This document shows, one piece after another, positions 26,893 through 35,442 of a stretch of 61,969 nucleotides of DNA; position 1 is the first letter of the stretch, and every line of letters starts with the position of its first letter. This DNA comes from an uncultured Patescibacteria group bacterium (GTDB lineage: Bacteria; Patescibacteriota; JACMRA01). The stretch spans positions 1 to 61,969 of the forward strand of contig CALITC010000013.1 in NCBI GenBank assembly GCA_938041505.1. Direction: 5' to 3'. The notes beneath the pieces were generated by a model that was given only the letters and a program-made list of their open reading frames with translations, was not told the origin of the DNA and ran no database searches. A program made the translations under genes and the position numbers.

Positions 26893-27324
26893 ATAGTCAG
26901 GTGAAATTTTTTCTATCCTCCTTTCATGCCTCCGAACCTTTGAGAAAGGAGTATTAACAAATAATTTTGTAAGCTTATATGCCTTTGTCAGATTCATAAA
27001 CCTCCCCGGCAAACACAATACATTAGCATCGTTATGCAGCCTAGAGAGACGAACTATTTCTCTCTTCATCGCCGTTGCAGCTCGTATATGCTCATATCTA
27101 TTAAGAGACATGCAAATCCCCTGCCCGCTCCCACAAATAGAAATTACTCTTGCTTTAGGGTCTTCTAACAATTTTTCAGCTATGGCTTTGGCAACATCCG
27201 GATAGTCATCTCCATCCACAAAGTCAGGTGTTAGATCAATAGCATCAATTGGAGAATCCTTAAGCTTATCGATTAGTTTTTGTTTAATTTCAAACCCTGC
27301 ATGGTCACTCGCGATATATATCAT
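26884..27324 (-). CDS. rpiB: Ribose-5-phosphate isomerase B
   Basis: It interconverts ribose 5-phosphate and ribulose 5-phosphate in the pentose phosphate pathway. ASDHAGFEIKQKL at the N-terminus, the CGSGQGICMSLNR phosphate loop with its catalytic Cys, and SRLHNDANVLCLPGR are intact. At 146 residues the length is normal. It starts 10 nt after a polytopic membrane-protein gene and is probably co-transcribed with it. Confidence 0.93.
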   Translation of the reverse strand: MIYIASDHAGFEIKQKLIDKLKDSPIDAIDLTPDFVDGDDYPDVAKAIAEKLLEDPKARVISICGSGQGICMSLNRYEHIRAATAMKREIVRLSRLHNDANVLCLPGRFMNLTKAYKLTKLFVNTPFSKVRRHERRIEKISPDYKK

Positions 27325-27334
27325 AGCTAAAATC

Positions 27335-28072
27335 TTATCGAATTACCGCTTTTTGTAAAGTCGGGCTTGATGGTTTTTTCTCTGGAGATTTGTAGGTATC
27401 AATTGCATAGAAGTACAGCAAAGCCTGAGCCACAGTAAACGGAATAAGTAATATCTCCAAAAATACATTTACGGCGACAACTCCAATGAGAGAATCTGTT
27501 GGTACAAAGAAAGTAAGAGAATTGTACGGGATAAGAATTAACCATCTAGCCACGAATAGAATCACTACGAACGAAAAGAAGTGAAACCACCTATGATTAA
27601 TCAAGTTGAAACTTCTACGAAGTGCTGACCATCCAAATTTATGTTCAAAAATCGTAACCTGCACCGCAAACATCCAATACACACCGAATACCATTCCAGG
27701 GACTATCAAGAAAAGATAAAGAGGTAGACTAAGAGCGAGCAGCATAAGCTGGGTTACAAACAATGTTGGCCACGATAGAGCCACCATCTTTGCAATCTTA
27801 CCAAAGGAAATTGATTTTTTGAGAACCGAATATTGCACCCCGCTGTACATGGCAGCCGTACTTACAACTCCGATCAAAGAATCCAAAGCTATACTGACTG
27901 AATTAGATGCAATAAAGTTATCTATATTAAAAAACGAAACAATAAAGAAATACATCACATATACTGGAACATACACTAAACCAATGATACCCACAAATAA
28001 TAAAGTATTTTGATTAGATAACGTCAACGATTTTTTTACTAAATCACTAACTCTAAACGGTTGATTTGACAT
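27335..28072 (-). CDS. Polytopic membrane protein, YciC/DUF975-like
   Basis: About five to six transmembrane segments, with the order FRVSDLVKKSLTLSNQN, a glycine-rich helix, LFLIVPGMVFGVYWMFAVQVTIFEHKFGWSALRRSFNL and a closing hydrophobic pair. The VPG-x-x-x-G-x-x-W motif and the amphipathic ALRRS helix are typical of membrane proteins grouped with YciC/DUF975, whose role is unknown. An ATG at 28087 lies inside the promoter spacer, so the start is 28072 (245 residues). Confidence 0.75.
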   Translation of the reverse strand: MSNQPFRVSDLVKKSLTLSNQNTLLFVGIIGLVYVPVYVMYFFIVSFFNIDNFIASNSVSIALDSLIGVVSTAAMYSGVQYSVLKKSISFGKIAKMVALSWPTLFVTQLMLLALSLPLYLFLIVPGMVFGVYWMFAVQVTIFEHKFGWSALRRSFNLINHRWFHFFSFVVILFVARWLILIPYNSLTFFVPTDSLIGVVAVNVFLEILLIPFTVAQALLYFYAIDTYKSPEKKPSSPTLQKAVIR

Positions 28073-28077
28073 ACTCA

Positions 28078-28106
28078 ATTTTACCATTTAATTAGTATTT
28101 TGTCAA
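28078..28106 (-). promoter_or_regulatory. Promoter of the 28072 membrane-protein gene (leaderless)
   Basis: TTGACA, 17 bp, TAAAAT, then only 5 nt to the ATG at 28072. Confidence 0.7.
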
Positions 28107-28191
28107 GTAAATTCATAACTTATATTTGTATATTTAAACAAAAAAAATTGCCAATATTATAATAAATATCAGCAATATACAATCCAAGACT

Positions 28192-29307
28192 TCAATCATA
28201 AGCAAAAAGACCCTCTTTTTCGATTAAAGTCATATTAGAGATGTCTATTAATTTGTAGATTTTCTCACCTTTATTAAAGAATGAAGCAGAAGGAGTTTTT
28301 CCACTCGTTACAAATGTTAAAGCTGTCTGAACACAACCCTTTATTTGAGTTTCTTGAGTATTTTCGAGCTCCCTTTGCATAAAGGACTTAGGGCTTCCAG
28401 CACAAGCGAGGACATCTCCTGTAGCTAAATCAATAGCTACTAAAGAATATCCATACCAACTTTTAGGATTCCATGGAGCAATTATCTCCAAAGAATCTCC
28501 AGTATAGTCACTAGGAAATTTACTATACATGAGGTCATTGGTCTGAACTTCAACTGTTTGAGTACCCCCATCATCATACTCAACCACAACAGCCATCGAA
28601 AGATAGCTATAATGATTAAATTTATTCTCAGGAATATCAACATAATTGATTTTGTTAGGATCAATGGAGTATATCTCATGCGTGCCAGTAGTACGCTCTT
28701 TGACGATAAAGAATGCTTTTTCAATCTTTTGCTTGCCCTGCTCGACATCAAGATGAACTCTTAATCGAGTATCAGAATATACAGTTTTATCAGTGATATT
28801 ACCAATCTCTAAAGTAATGTTAGTGTCAGGAAGTGGTTTTTGCTCAGCAGGTTCAGGCTTTGGAACAAGCCCTAAGATCTGAGATATCGTAGCCTCCTTA
28901 ACTACTTGGCAATTTGATGTACCAAATGGCAAAGGTTGCCAAGCACTAAAGGCAAGGCACTGACTACGATCGTAGGTACTAGGATAGATTATCCCAGCAA
29001 CTAATTTTCCATTCACTTTTTCAGAAAATGGCAAAACCTCGAATCTATTAATATTACTAGATCCACATGTTTGCGCTCCAGGTTTTGACTCTAAATCATA
29101 AAACTGAAACTCTTCAGAAAAAGAACCATTCATAGTGTCTAAGTTAAGACCCATAGCTCTGCCTTCATCATCATACAAGCACGCCACACCATCTGTAATT
29201 TTCATGTCAGAAGGTCGCGGAGTATTCGAAGCCAGAGCATCACCTCCTTTTAGAAAAGAGAGGGTGGCAAAACCAAACCCTAGCAATCCTTTTTTCAAAT
29301 TTTTCAT
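28192..29307 (-). CDS. Secreted protein of unknown function
   Basis: The 371 residues have an N-terminal signal segment (KKGLLGFGFATLSFLKGGDALA). Two apparent domains flank a Pro/Glu linker (PKPEPAEQKPLP): a Cys-containing first half and a beta-rich second half with VVVEYDDGGTQTVEV. No family is recognised. The reading frame begins at a TTG 15 nt upstream, but GGAG lies 9 nt before the ATG at 29307, a clear Shine-Dalgarno, which fixes the start. It is downstream of pnp across a terminator-like hairpin. Confidence 0.8.
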   Translation of the reverse strand: MKNLKKGLLGFGFATLSFLKGGDALASNTPRPSDMKITDGVACLYDDEGRAMGLNLDTMNGSFSEEFQFYDLESKPGAQTCGSSNINRFEVLPFSEKVNGKLVAGIIYPSTYDRSQCLAFSAWQPLPFGTSNCQVVKEATISQILGLVPKPEPAEQKPLPDTNITLEIGNITDKTVYSDTRLRVHLDVEQGKQKIEKAFFIVKERTTGTHEIYSIDPNKINYVDIPENKFNHYSYLSMAVVVEYDDGGTQTVEVQTNDLMYSKFPSDYTGDSLEIIAPWNPKSWYGYSLVAIDLATGDVLACAGSPKSFMQRELENTQETQIKGCVQTALTFVTSGKTPSASFFNKGEKIYKLIDISNMTLIEKEGLFAYD

Positions 29308-29327
29308 TTTTTTACTCTCCAAATATT

Positions 29328-29357
29328 AAATAAAAATAAATCCTCGTTAGTGAGGAT
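29328..29357 (-). terminator. Terminator after pnp
   Basis: The minus strand reads ATCCTC, a 6-nt loop, GAGGAT, then a T-rich tract. Confidence 0.6.
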
Positions 29358-29391
29358 ATTATAGCATATTTATAAATTTAAGTCAAGTGTA

Positions 29392-32001
29392 TTATTTCGA
29401 CAGATCCGGCTTATCTTTGTTCTTTTTTGATACCTTTTTAGGGCTTTTCTTCTGTGAATCTGGCAACAAGGCTTTGATCGACAAAGCAATTTGACCGTTA
29501 CTTTTGACCTCTACTACTTTCGCTTTAACAACATCTTCCAAGTTTACAACATCTTCTACTTTCTCAGTTCTTCCAGCTTCCAATTCTGAAACATGTATCA
29601 TACCTTCTTTTTCGGTATCTTGAATCTTTACAAACGCCCCAAAGCCTTCAATACGGAATACTTTTCCTTCAACAACATCCCCTACTTCAAAAGTCTTTAT
29701 CAGGCCTTCAATAATCTCTTCTGCTTTTTGTACCATACTAGCATCTCGACCATAGATATAAGTAGCTCCCGTAATATCATCGATATCGATCTCCGTCTTC
29801 GTTTTAGCGATAATACTCTTAATGGTTTTACCTGAAGGACCAATAACATCTCCAATTTTATCTGGAGCAACCTGAATCATAGACACCCTTGGTGCATATG
29901 GAGACATCTCTTCTTTTGGAGTGCTAATCGTCTGTTTCATAATATCAAGAATATGCATCCTTGCTTTGTACGCTGCACTAAGTGCAAGCTTAAGAATCTC
30001 AGGGGTAAGTCCAGCCACTTTATTATCCAGCTGCATCGCTGTAATTCCCGATGGCGTACCTGTAACTTTAAAATCCATATCTCCGTAGTGATCTTCAAGC
30101 CCTTGAATATCTGTTAAAACTTTGAATTTACCCGTTGCAGTATCCAACATCAAACCCATAGCAACACCAGCCACCATCTCTTTGATTGGCACGCCACCAC
30201 TCATGAGACTTAAGCATGATCCACAAGTAGAAGCCATTGATGTCGACCCGTTAGATCCCAAACATTCACTCACCAATCGCATAGTATACGGGAAATCTTC
30301 TTCATCAGGCAGGACTGGTATCAAGGCTTTTTCTGCTAGCGCCCCATGCCCAATTTCTCGTCGACCTGGTCCTGTATAGCGCCCAGTTTCACCTACTGAG
30401 TACGAAGGAAAATTATAGTGATGTATATAACGCTTTTCACCCTCTTCAAAGTCTTCCATATTATCTAAAATCTGTGCATCTCGTTTTGTACCAACGGTGA
30501 GAACATTCAGCACCTGCGTTTCACCTCTTTGGAACAATCCAGAGCCGTGCGTGCGCGGTAAAACATCAACCAGAGATAGTATTTTACGGGTTTCATCAAG
30601 TCGGCGCCCATCAACTCGGCGTTCATTATTAAGAATTTCTTGTTTAACAATTTTCTTCATTGCCAGGGTCAATCCAGCTCTCAACGTTTTCTTCAGGCTC
30701 TTAACCTCGCTCAAATCATTAAGTAAATTCACCTGGTGTTGTATAATTGTAGCATCAAAATACAAATCCCCACTATCTATCTTCACCAACACGCTGTGAG
30801 AGGTAAATTTTGCAACCAATGATTTCAACTGACTCAAGCTAACAATTTTGCCAGAACCAATCAAGTCCTCCAATGATTGTAAATTTGACCAATGAGTGGA
30901 GGTATATTCATTAAGCAAATCATCTTTATACTGCTTGCCTCCAGCTGCATACATAGTTTGGACCAAGTCAGAAGTAAACTCTAGCCAATAATTTTGATAT
31001 TTTTCTTCTGGCGTAACAGACACAAACTCATGTTTAAAGCCGCCATGATTAGCCATCGCTTCGCTTATAAAGCTGTTTTGAAAATCTGTAAGCTCTTTCA
31101 ATTCTCGTGCAGCTTTATCAATACACTTACCCATAACTTCTTCACTGATAATATTCGCCCCAGCTTCTACCATAACAATATTTTTACCATCCCCACTTAA
31201 GACTAGATCTAGATCAGCTTCTTTTTGATCTTCATAACTAGGATTTATAAGGGTGTCAGCCATTATTCCAGTCTTTGCTTTAATTTGGGCAGGACTCAGA
31301 CGCGTACTTTCTCGATAGGTTTTTTTGAGCTCATCCACCCATGACACATCCTTTTCTCTCATAAGATCGTACGCTTTCCTAAACAAAGCCTTGTCCGATT
31401 CGTTTTTCAAATCCAAAACCTGACATATGGTTTCAACTTTATCCCAAAAATCAGTGTAATGCTCAGCTTTTTTGATATCAAGAATCAAATTATTAATAAG
31501 CCTTTCCTTGAGATTCATTTTTTGAGTTGCCACTCTAACAGCGCTAACTGGACCTTTGAACTCTTTACCAAAGCCAGCCATACAACATGCGCTAGAAGCG
31601 GCCAAGACAGCCAAGACATCTGGTGGATTCACCTCATCCACACTAAGAACAGTAATGATCACTTGCACTTCATTCCGCAAATCATTATTGAATAAGCTAC
31701 GAAGTGACCTATCTACCATTCTTCCTGTTAGTACTGCATCGTCTGAAGGACGCCCTTCCCGCTTCATAAAACGCGATCCCTTGATCTTACCACTAGCGTA
31801 CAAACGTTCTTCGTAAATCACCTGTAATGGGAAATAGTCCCTATCTGATGGCTTCCCGACAACAACAGTTGCCAGCACAGAAGTTTCGCCAATAGTTGCC
31901 AGCACAGAAGCAGTAGCCTGCCTTGCTAGTAATCCAGTTTGTAACGTGAGGAGTGATCCATGAAAATCTATTGACTTTGTGTAAGGCGTCTGCGGAAACA
32001 T
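29392..32001 (-). CDS. pnp: Polyribonucleotide nucleotidyltransferase with enlarged first core domain
   Basis: A 3'-5' phosphorolytic exoribonuclease. The two RNase PH cores are clear: REGRPSDDAVLTGRMVDRSLR in the first, and HHYNFPSYSVGETGRYTGPGRREIGHG plus DIQGLEDHYGDMDFKV in the second. A KH domain (GPSGKTIK at 721-728) and an S1 domain (~772-845) with a Lys-rich tail follow. At 869 residues it exceeds the usual ~700. An extra ~85-residue, mostly helical and charged segment lies at ~158-243 in the first core, before INPSYEDQKEADLDLVLSG. The catalytic second core looks normal. Confidence 0.95.
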   Translation of the reverse strand: MFPQTPYTKSIDFHGSLLTLQTGLLARQATASVLATIGETSVLATVVVGKPSDRDYFPLQVIYEERLYASGKIKGSRFMKREGRPSDDAVLTGRMVDRSLRSLFNNDLRNEVQVIITVLSVDEVNPPDVLAVLAASSACCMAGFGKEFKGPVSAVRVATQKMNLKERLINNLILDIKKAEHYTDFWDKVETICQVLDLKNESDKALFRKAYDLMREKDVSWVDELKKTYRESTRLSPAQIKAKTGIMADTLINPSYEDQKEADLDLVLSGDGKNIVMVEAGANIISEEVMGKCIDKAARELKELTDFQNSFISEAMANHGGFKHEFVSVTPEEKYQNYWLEFTSDLVQTMYAAGGKQYKDDLLNEYTSTHWSNLQSLEDLIGSGKIVSLSQLKSLVAKFTSHSVLVKIDSGDLYFDATIIQHQVNLLNDLSEVKSLKKTLRAGLTLAMKKIVKQEILNNERRVDGRRLDETRKILSLVDVLPRTHGSGLFQRGETQVLNVLTVGTKRDAQILDNMEDFEEGEKRYIHHYNFPSYSVGETGRYTGPGRREIGHGALAEKALIPVLPDEEDFPYTMRLVSECLGSNGSTSMASTCGSCLSLMSGGVPIKEMVAGVAMGLMLDTATGKFKVLTDIQGLEDHYGDMDFKVTGTPSGITAMQLDNKVAGLTPEILKLALSAAYKARMHILDIMKQTISTPKEEMSPYAPRVSMIQVAPDKIGDVIGPSGKTIKSIIAKTKTEIDIDDITGATYIYGRDASMVQKAEEIIEGLIKTFEVGDVVEGKVFRIEGFGAFVKIQDTEKEGMIHVSELEAGRTEKVEDVVNLEDVVKAKVVEVKSNGQIALSIKALLPDSQKKSPKKVSKKNKDKPDLSK

Positions 32002-32009
32002 ATACTATA

Positions 32010-32038
32010 GAATTAAAGCCAAAATTAGTTTTTGACAA
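32010..32038 (-). promoter_or_regulatory. pnp promoter (leaderless)
   Basis: TTGTCA, 17 bp, TAATTC, then 8 nt to the ATG at 32001. Confidence 0.5.
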
Positions 32039-32104
32039 GTAATTCATTAAGAAAATAAAAAAGGTGATCTATATAACATTCAGAGAGAAAATTATTCTCA
32101 GACA

Positions 32105-32133
32105 TTGACTATCAATGCAAGTTTTAGTATTTT
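32105..32133 (+). promoter_or_regulatory. Candidate promoter of the 32179 gene
   Basis: TTGACT, 17 bp, TATTTT, leaving about a 38-nt leader. Confidence 0.4.
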
Positions 32134-32178
32134 TTATGACAACCACCATAAGCCAACTTCATTAACAGCAACTCTCTA

Positions 32179-33084
32179 ATGTCGGAAACCAAGAAGTACT
32201 TGAAGGACAAAAAAAAGCGCACCCGTAAACTCTCAGATTTTTTATGGCTATTCGCAGCACTACTCTGTATTTGCTCTGTAATATTTGTATACTTCCAGAT
32301 AGTTCAACCCAATATATTAACAGCTTACGCTGATATTGCCAAAACTAATGCAGTGGATATGCAGCTCGATATAGAAAAAAAATACAATCAATATATTACA
32401 GAAACTAGCAATTCTATTCCTGAAGAAATTTTGAGTGCATCTTCTGATATTTGTAGCACATACCAATATTACGAAGGCTTTGGAGAAACCAAAGTAAACC
32501 TTGCTCAATTAGAGAATAAGCTTCAACCCAGCCCAGAATTCGACACCCTACCAAACGTATACATATTCTCAGACGAAGCCATAAATATACAGAACAGGAC
32601 AAACTACACTGAATATATAGAAGCCATACAATTCTTAGAAACCCAAAAATCTGATCTTATAGAAGCCTTATCATTCTTAGATTTTAGAAACGAGTGGATT
32701 GATGCTTGCGAAGAAATCCAAGATCGCACTTTTGTCTCTATCAACAACAGCTGTGCCAAAATTGTTCGTAACTCAAAAAATTACTTAGAAGGTGGTAATC
32801 CAACAGGAAGAATGGAAATTGGAGATTTAGTTGATCGCTGCGACGAAGCACTGGAAGACAACTTCATTTTTACCAATCAATGGATGTTTGATTTTCTAAA
32901 AGATTTTGACAGTCTTATGTCGGTAGATATTTCCACCATCAGCATCGATCAAAAAGAGTCTATCTTGCAAAATTACAATCAAATCCAAGACAGTTTCCAA
33001 AACCGAAGTTCTGAGATTAATCTTGCAGTCTCTGACAAAAAGAAATTCCAAAATATCTGGTATCTTCTCGAGACCAATTTTTAA
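32179..33084 (+). CDS. Membrane-anchored helical protein of unknown function
   Basis: A basic N-terminus (KKYLKDKKKRTRK) and one transmembrane helix at residues ~20-42 precede a ~260-residue, mostly helical outer domain with a few cysteines (SASDICSTYQYYE, NEWIDACEEIQDRT, INNSCAKIV). No family is recognised. It converges with the split HExxH gene, and the two 3' ends overlap by 4 nt. Confidence 0.75.
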   Translation: MSETKKYLKDKKKRTRKLSDFLWLFAALLCICSVIFVYFQIVQPNILTAYADIAKTNAVDMQLDIEKKYNQYITETSNSIPEEILSASSDICSTYQYYEGFGETKVNLAQLENKLQPSPEFDTLPNVYIFSDEAINIQNRTNYTEYIEAIQFLETQKSDLIEALSFLDFRNEWIDACEEIQDRTFVSINNSCAKIVRNSKNYLEGGNPTGRMEIGDLVDRCDEALEDNFIFTNQWMFDFLKDFDSLMSVDISTISIDQKESILQNYNQIQDSFQNRSSEINLAVSDKKKFQNIWYLLETNF

Positions 33085-34085
33085 AAAAGCGTATATAGAT
33101 CAACATACTCATTAATTTTTTTGTATACATACTCTAGATAATCATCACTCTCCAACATATCTTTGGTATACTGCGAGACCTTCCCAGCATCAAACATAAT
33201 TTCCATCGGTTCTCCTTTAAAAAAGTCATCCATATCGATCAAAAATCTAAACTCTATTTTTTCTTTGATTTTCCCCAAAAGCCTAGGCTTAAGAGCGTCT
33301 CGTAGCCTGCATGCCCTAACTCTATTTTCAACCGAAAGATCAATCAATGCCTGTTCTACTTTTGTACCAACTTTATTATGTTTAAAGACTTCTTTATAAT
33401 CCCTATACCCGCCCAATTGCAAATTATAATTAATCTCAGCCTCACGAATTTTATGCAGGAATATTTTTTTATTATCATCATTAAGAGTATTACCCCAATC
33501 AATAGCTGGATTTGATAATAATTGTTCATCTTCTGGCATAGTTAGTTGTGAAAGAGTGTTGTGAAATGTCACTTCTTCAAACTCAAAAGACCCCACCCTT
33601 TCCTCAATAAATTCTTCAACATCCAGCGGCATTTCGAAATTCTGGTATTCTCGTTCGAATCTTTGCGAGCCGACTTCTAGTTGACTTTTGAGTCTATACT
33701 CACCGAACAAATCATACTGCGGCAAAGCCTTGGCTAGTGGTAACCAGCGCTTCATCGATAGCGAATGCTTGTTACCAAGAGCTGTTGATATCCAGTCGCC
33801 CGAGTATCCCTTTGCCTTCATCAAATCTACAGCTCGCTGCCCTTCCAAAGCCCTCTGCTTTAGCTCATCATACATCTCAAATATTTTGTACTTATCTTCG
33901 TCATTATAAGGAAGGTCTACAACCACAGAAAATAATTCACGAGCATGGGAGTAACGATTGATATAATAATCAAAATTCCGTTCAGTAAACTTATTATCTA
34001 ACTCGCTAGCAAAAGCCAATAACTCGTTGATTATTTTATCTTCCATAGCATCTCTCATCTTTGATAGCTTATTTTGAGTAAGCAC
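33081..34085 (-). CDS. C-terminal part of amber-interrupted protein (contains HExxH just upstream)
   Basis: This frame is in phase with the upstream ORF 34260-34988. The codons between TAG 34260-34262 and the first usable start (GTG 34085) are open and read TIKANGSTGFSKPGVYDVTV, then FVHEQYHQVND, an HExxH zinc-peptidase-like motif encoded at 34149-34163. The remaining ~330 residues are helical and charged, with no recognised family. Without readthrough the HExxH segment would be lost, so this is either a decaying gene or one needing amber suppression. The complete frame spans 636 codons. Confidence 0.6.
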   Translation of the reverse strand: MLTQNKLSKMRDAMEDKIINELLAFASELDNKFTERNFDYYINRYSHARELFSVVVDLPYNDEDKYKIFEMYDELKQRALEGQRAVDLMKAKGYSGDWISTALGNKHSLSMKRWLPLAKALPQYDLFGEYRLKSQLEVGSQRFEREYQNFEMPLDVEEFIEERVGSFEFEEVTFHNTLSQLTMPEDEQLLSNPAIDWGNTLNDDNKKIFLHKIREAEINYNLQLGGYRDYKEVFKHNKVGTKVEQALIDLSVENRVRACRLRDALKPRLLGKIKEKIEFRFLIDMDDFFKGEPMEIMFDAGKVSQYTKDMLESDDYLEYVYKKINEYVDLYTLF

Positions 34086-34259
34086 ATCTTCAGAAACGCC
34101 ATATTCTTGATAATCTCTCTTCTTACTTGGTTTAAGATCATTAACTTGATGATATTGCTCGTGTACAAAAGTTTCTGAATCGGTAACCTTCCCTAGAGTA
34201 ACGGTAACATCATAAACACCTGGCTTGGAGAAACCAGTAGAACCATTTGCCTTAATAGT

Positions 34260-34988
34260 CTACTCTGGATCTGAACTATTGGCATATACCCGATTATACA
34301 ACTCTTGATTATCAACTACAAAATGCACACTCAGTGGAGTAATTCTAAACTCAACAGATAGCGTTTCTTCCTCGGTTATATCTCCAATATTTGGAAATAC
34401 TTTATGTAGAACCTCTTTAACACTCAACCCTTCAAGCTCTTTATTCTTCCCAGCTTTCTTAATCAATTTCATTACCGTATCATAAATATACCCATCGTAA
34501 TTATGCTGATCATTGTGAATAATGTGACGATATTTTTCAGTTAGGTTCGCAATATCTTCATAACGTAGCTCATTCTTCAATTCTGATTCAAAAATTTTTG
34601 TAAGCTCTTGTCGCAACAAATAGCAACCGTTGGCATAATCAACAAACTTATCTATCATCCCAGTTTCTCGATACTTCTGCGCAAGCCGGTCAGTATACTC
34701 ATCCCTCTCCGATCCTGAGCTATAATCGGGCCACTGCCTACCTAAATCCCTCTCAAGCGAATATTGTTCATAAGAAATCCGGCGCAATTTTTTCTGATGA
34801 GCCTCAGCGTTAGTCTTAACTCTTTTAACAAGAGGCAGGTTCTCAAAATCCAAAGCTACAACAAACTGTTCTTTAGCATTATCTAAATTATTCTGGAGAT
34901 CAAAACTTTGTCGCAACAACCACTGCCCAATTTTACCCCTCAAGCTTTCATTGCCATTCTCGGGGACATCATTTTTAAAGAGTTTCAT
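34260..34988 (-). CDS. N-terminal part of amber-interrupted protein (242 residues)
   Basis: The ATG at 34988 is preceded by a good promoter. The product is helical and charged, then turns into beta sequence (VEFRITPLSVHFVVDN) and stops at TAG in the middle of what looks like one beta-sandwich domain, since the codons after the TAG continue the pattern in the same frame. I do not recognise the N-terminal family. The ORF is complete from its start, so a truncated protein could be made, but it would lack the downstream HExxH motif. Confidence 0.6.
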   Translation of the reverse strand: MKLFKNDVPENGNESLRGKIGQWLLRQSFDLQNNLDNAKEQFVVALDFENLPLVKRVKTNAEAHQKKLRRISYEQYSLERDLGRQWPDYSSGSERDEYTDRLAQKYRETGMIDKFVDYANGCYLLRQELTKIFESELKNELRYEDIANLTEKYRHIIHNDQHNYDGYIYDTVMKLIKKAGKNKELEGLSVKEVLHKVFPNIGDITEEETLSVEFRITPLSVHFVVDNQELYNRVYANSSDPE

Positions 34989-35002
34989 AATTTTTATACT
35001 AA

Positions 35003-35031
35003 ATTATACCCGATTACCGAAGCATTGTAAA
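35003..35031 (-). promoter_or_regulatory. Promoter of the amber-split gene
   Basis: TTTACA, 17 bp, TATAAT, 14 nt before the ATG at 34988. Confidence 0.7.
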
Positions 35032-35160
35032 TCAGCGACAATGCCTACTAATTAATGCCCAGGCCAGTGCTTCTTATATACATGTAAGTAGTGCTAAAAA
35101 AATCTCCTAGTTTTGTACACCAGAAGATTGCAATATTCTTTTTATTATAGTCCCAGAATG

Positions 35161-35376
35161 CTATTCAACACCAAGACCTAGATATATGAAGCTAAAACAA
35201 TTATACATAACCCCTTTTACCATTTGGTCTAGAAGTTCATTGTAATTTAATATCCCATAATCGTTATCTCGCCCATCAACTACATAAAACTTAGCATCCG
35301 AACTGGCTTCAAGTGGTTTAATCTGAACATATAGACCCTCAGGTTTGCGTACCGCATACCCGACCCATTTGTTCAA
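35161..35376 (-). CDS. Small soluble protein of unknown function (71 residues)
   Basis: It starts at TTG 35376 with a Shine-Dalgarno-like AGGAAAGG 7 nt upstream, and a promoter lies at 35414-35442. The sequence (YAVRKPEGLYVQIKPLEASS, VVDGRDNDYGILNY) suggests a small beta-rich fold. No family is recognised. The promoter, ribosome-binding site and protein-like composition support it being real. Confidence 0.5.
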   Translation of the reverse strand: MNKWVGYAVRKPEGLYVQIKPLEASSDAKFYVVDGRDNDYGILNYNELLDQMVKGVMYNCFSFIYLGLGVE

Positions 35377-35413
35377 TAGATAACCTTTCCTGATAGTCCC
35401 AGTGGGCAGTTAT

Positions 35414-35442
35414 ATATTAGCATATATGTAACATTAAGTCAA
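35414..35442 (-). promoter_or_regulatory. Promoter of the 71-residue gene
   Basis: TTGACT, 17 bp, TAATAT, overlapping the end of the cysteine desulfurase gene. Confidence 0.55.

Noticed and set aside
34260-34262. Genome-wide recoding of TAG
   Set aside because: TAG terminates other complete genes here, for example the 12500 membrane protein and the FAS1 protein, so only local readthrough or mutation remains possible.
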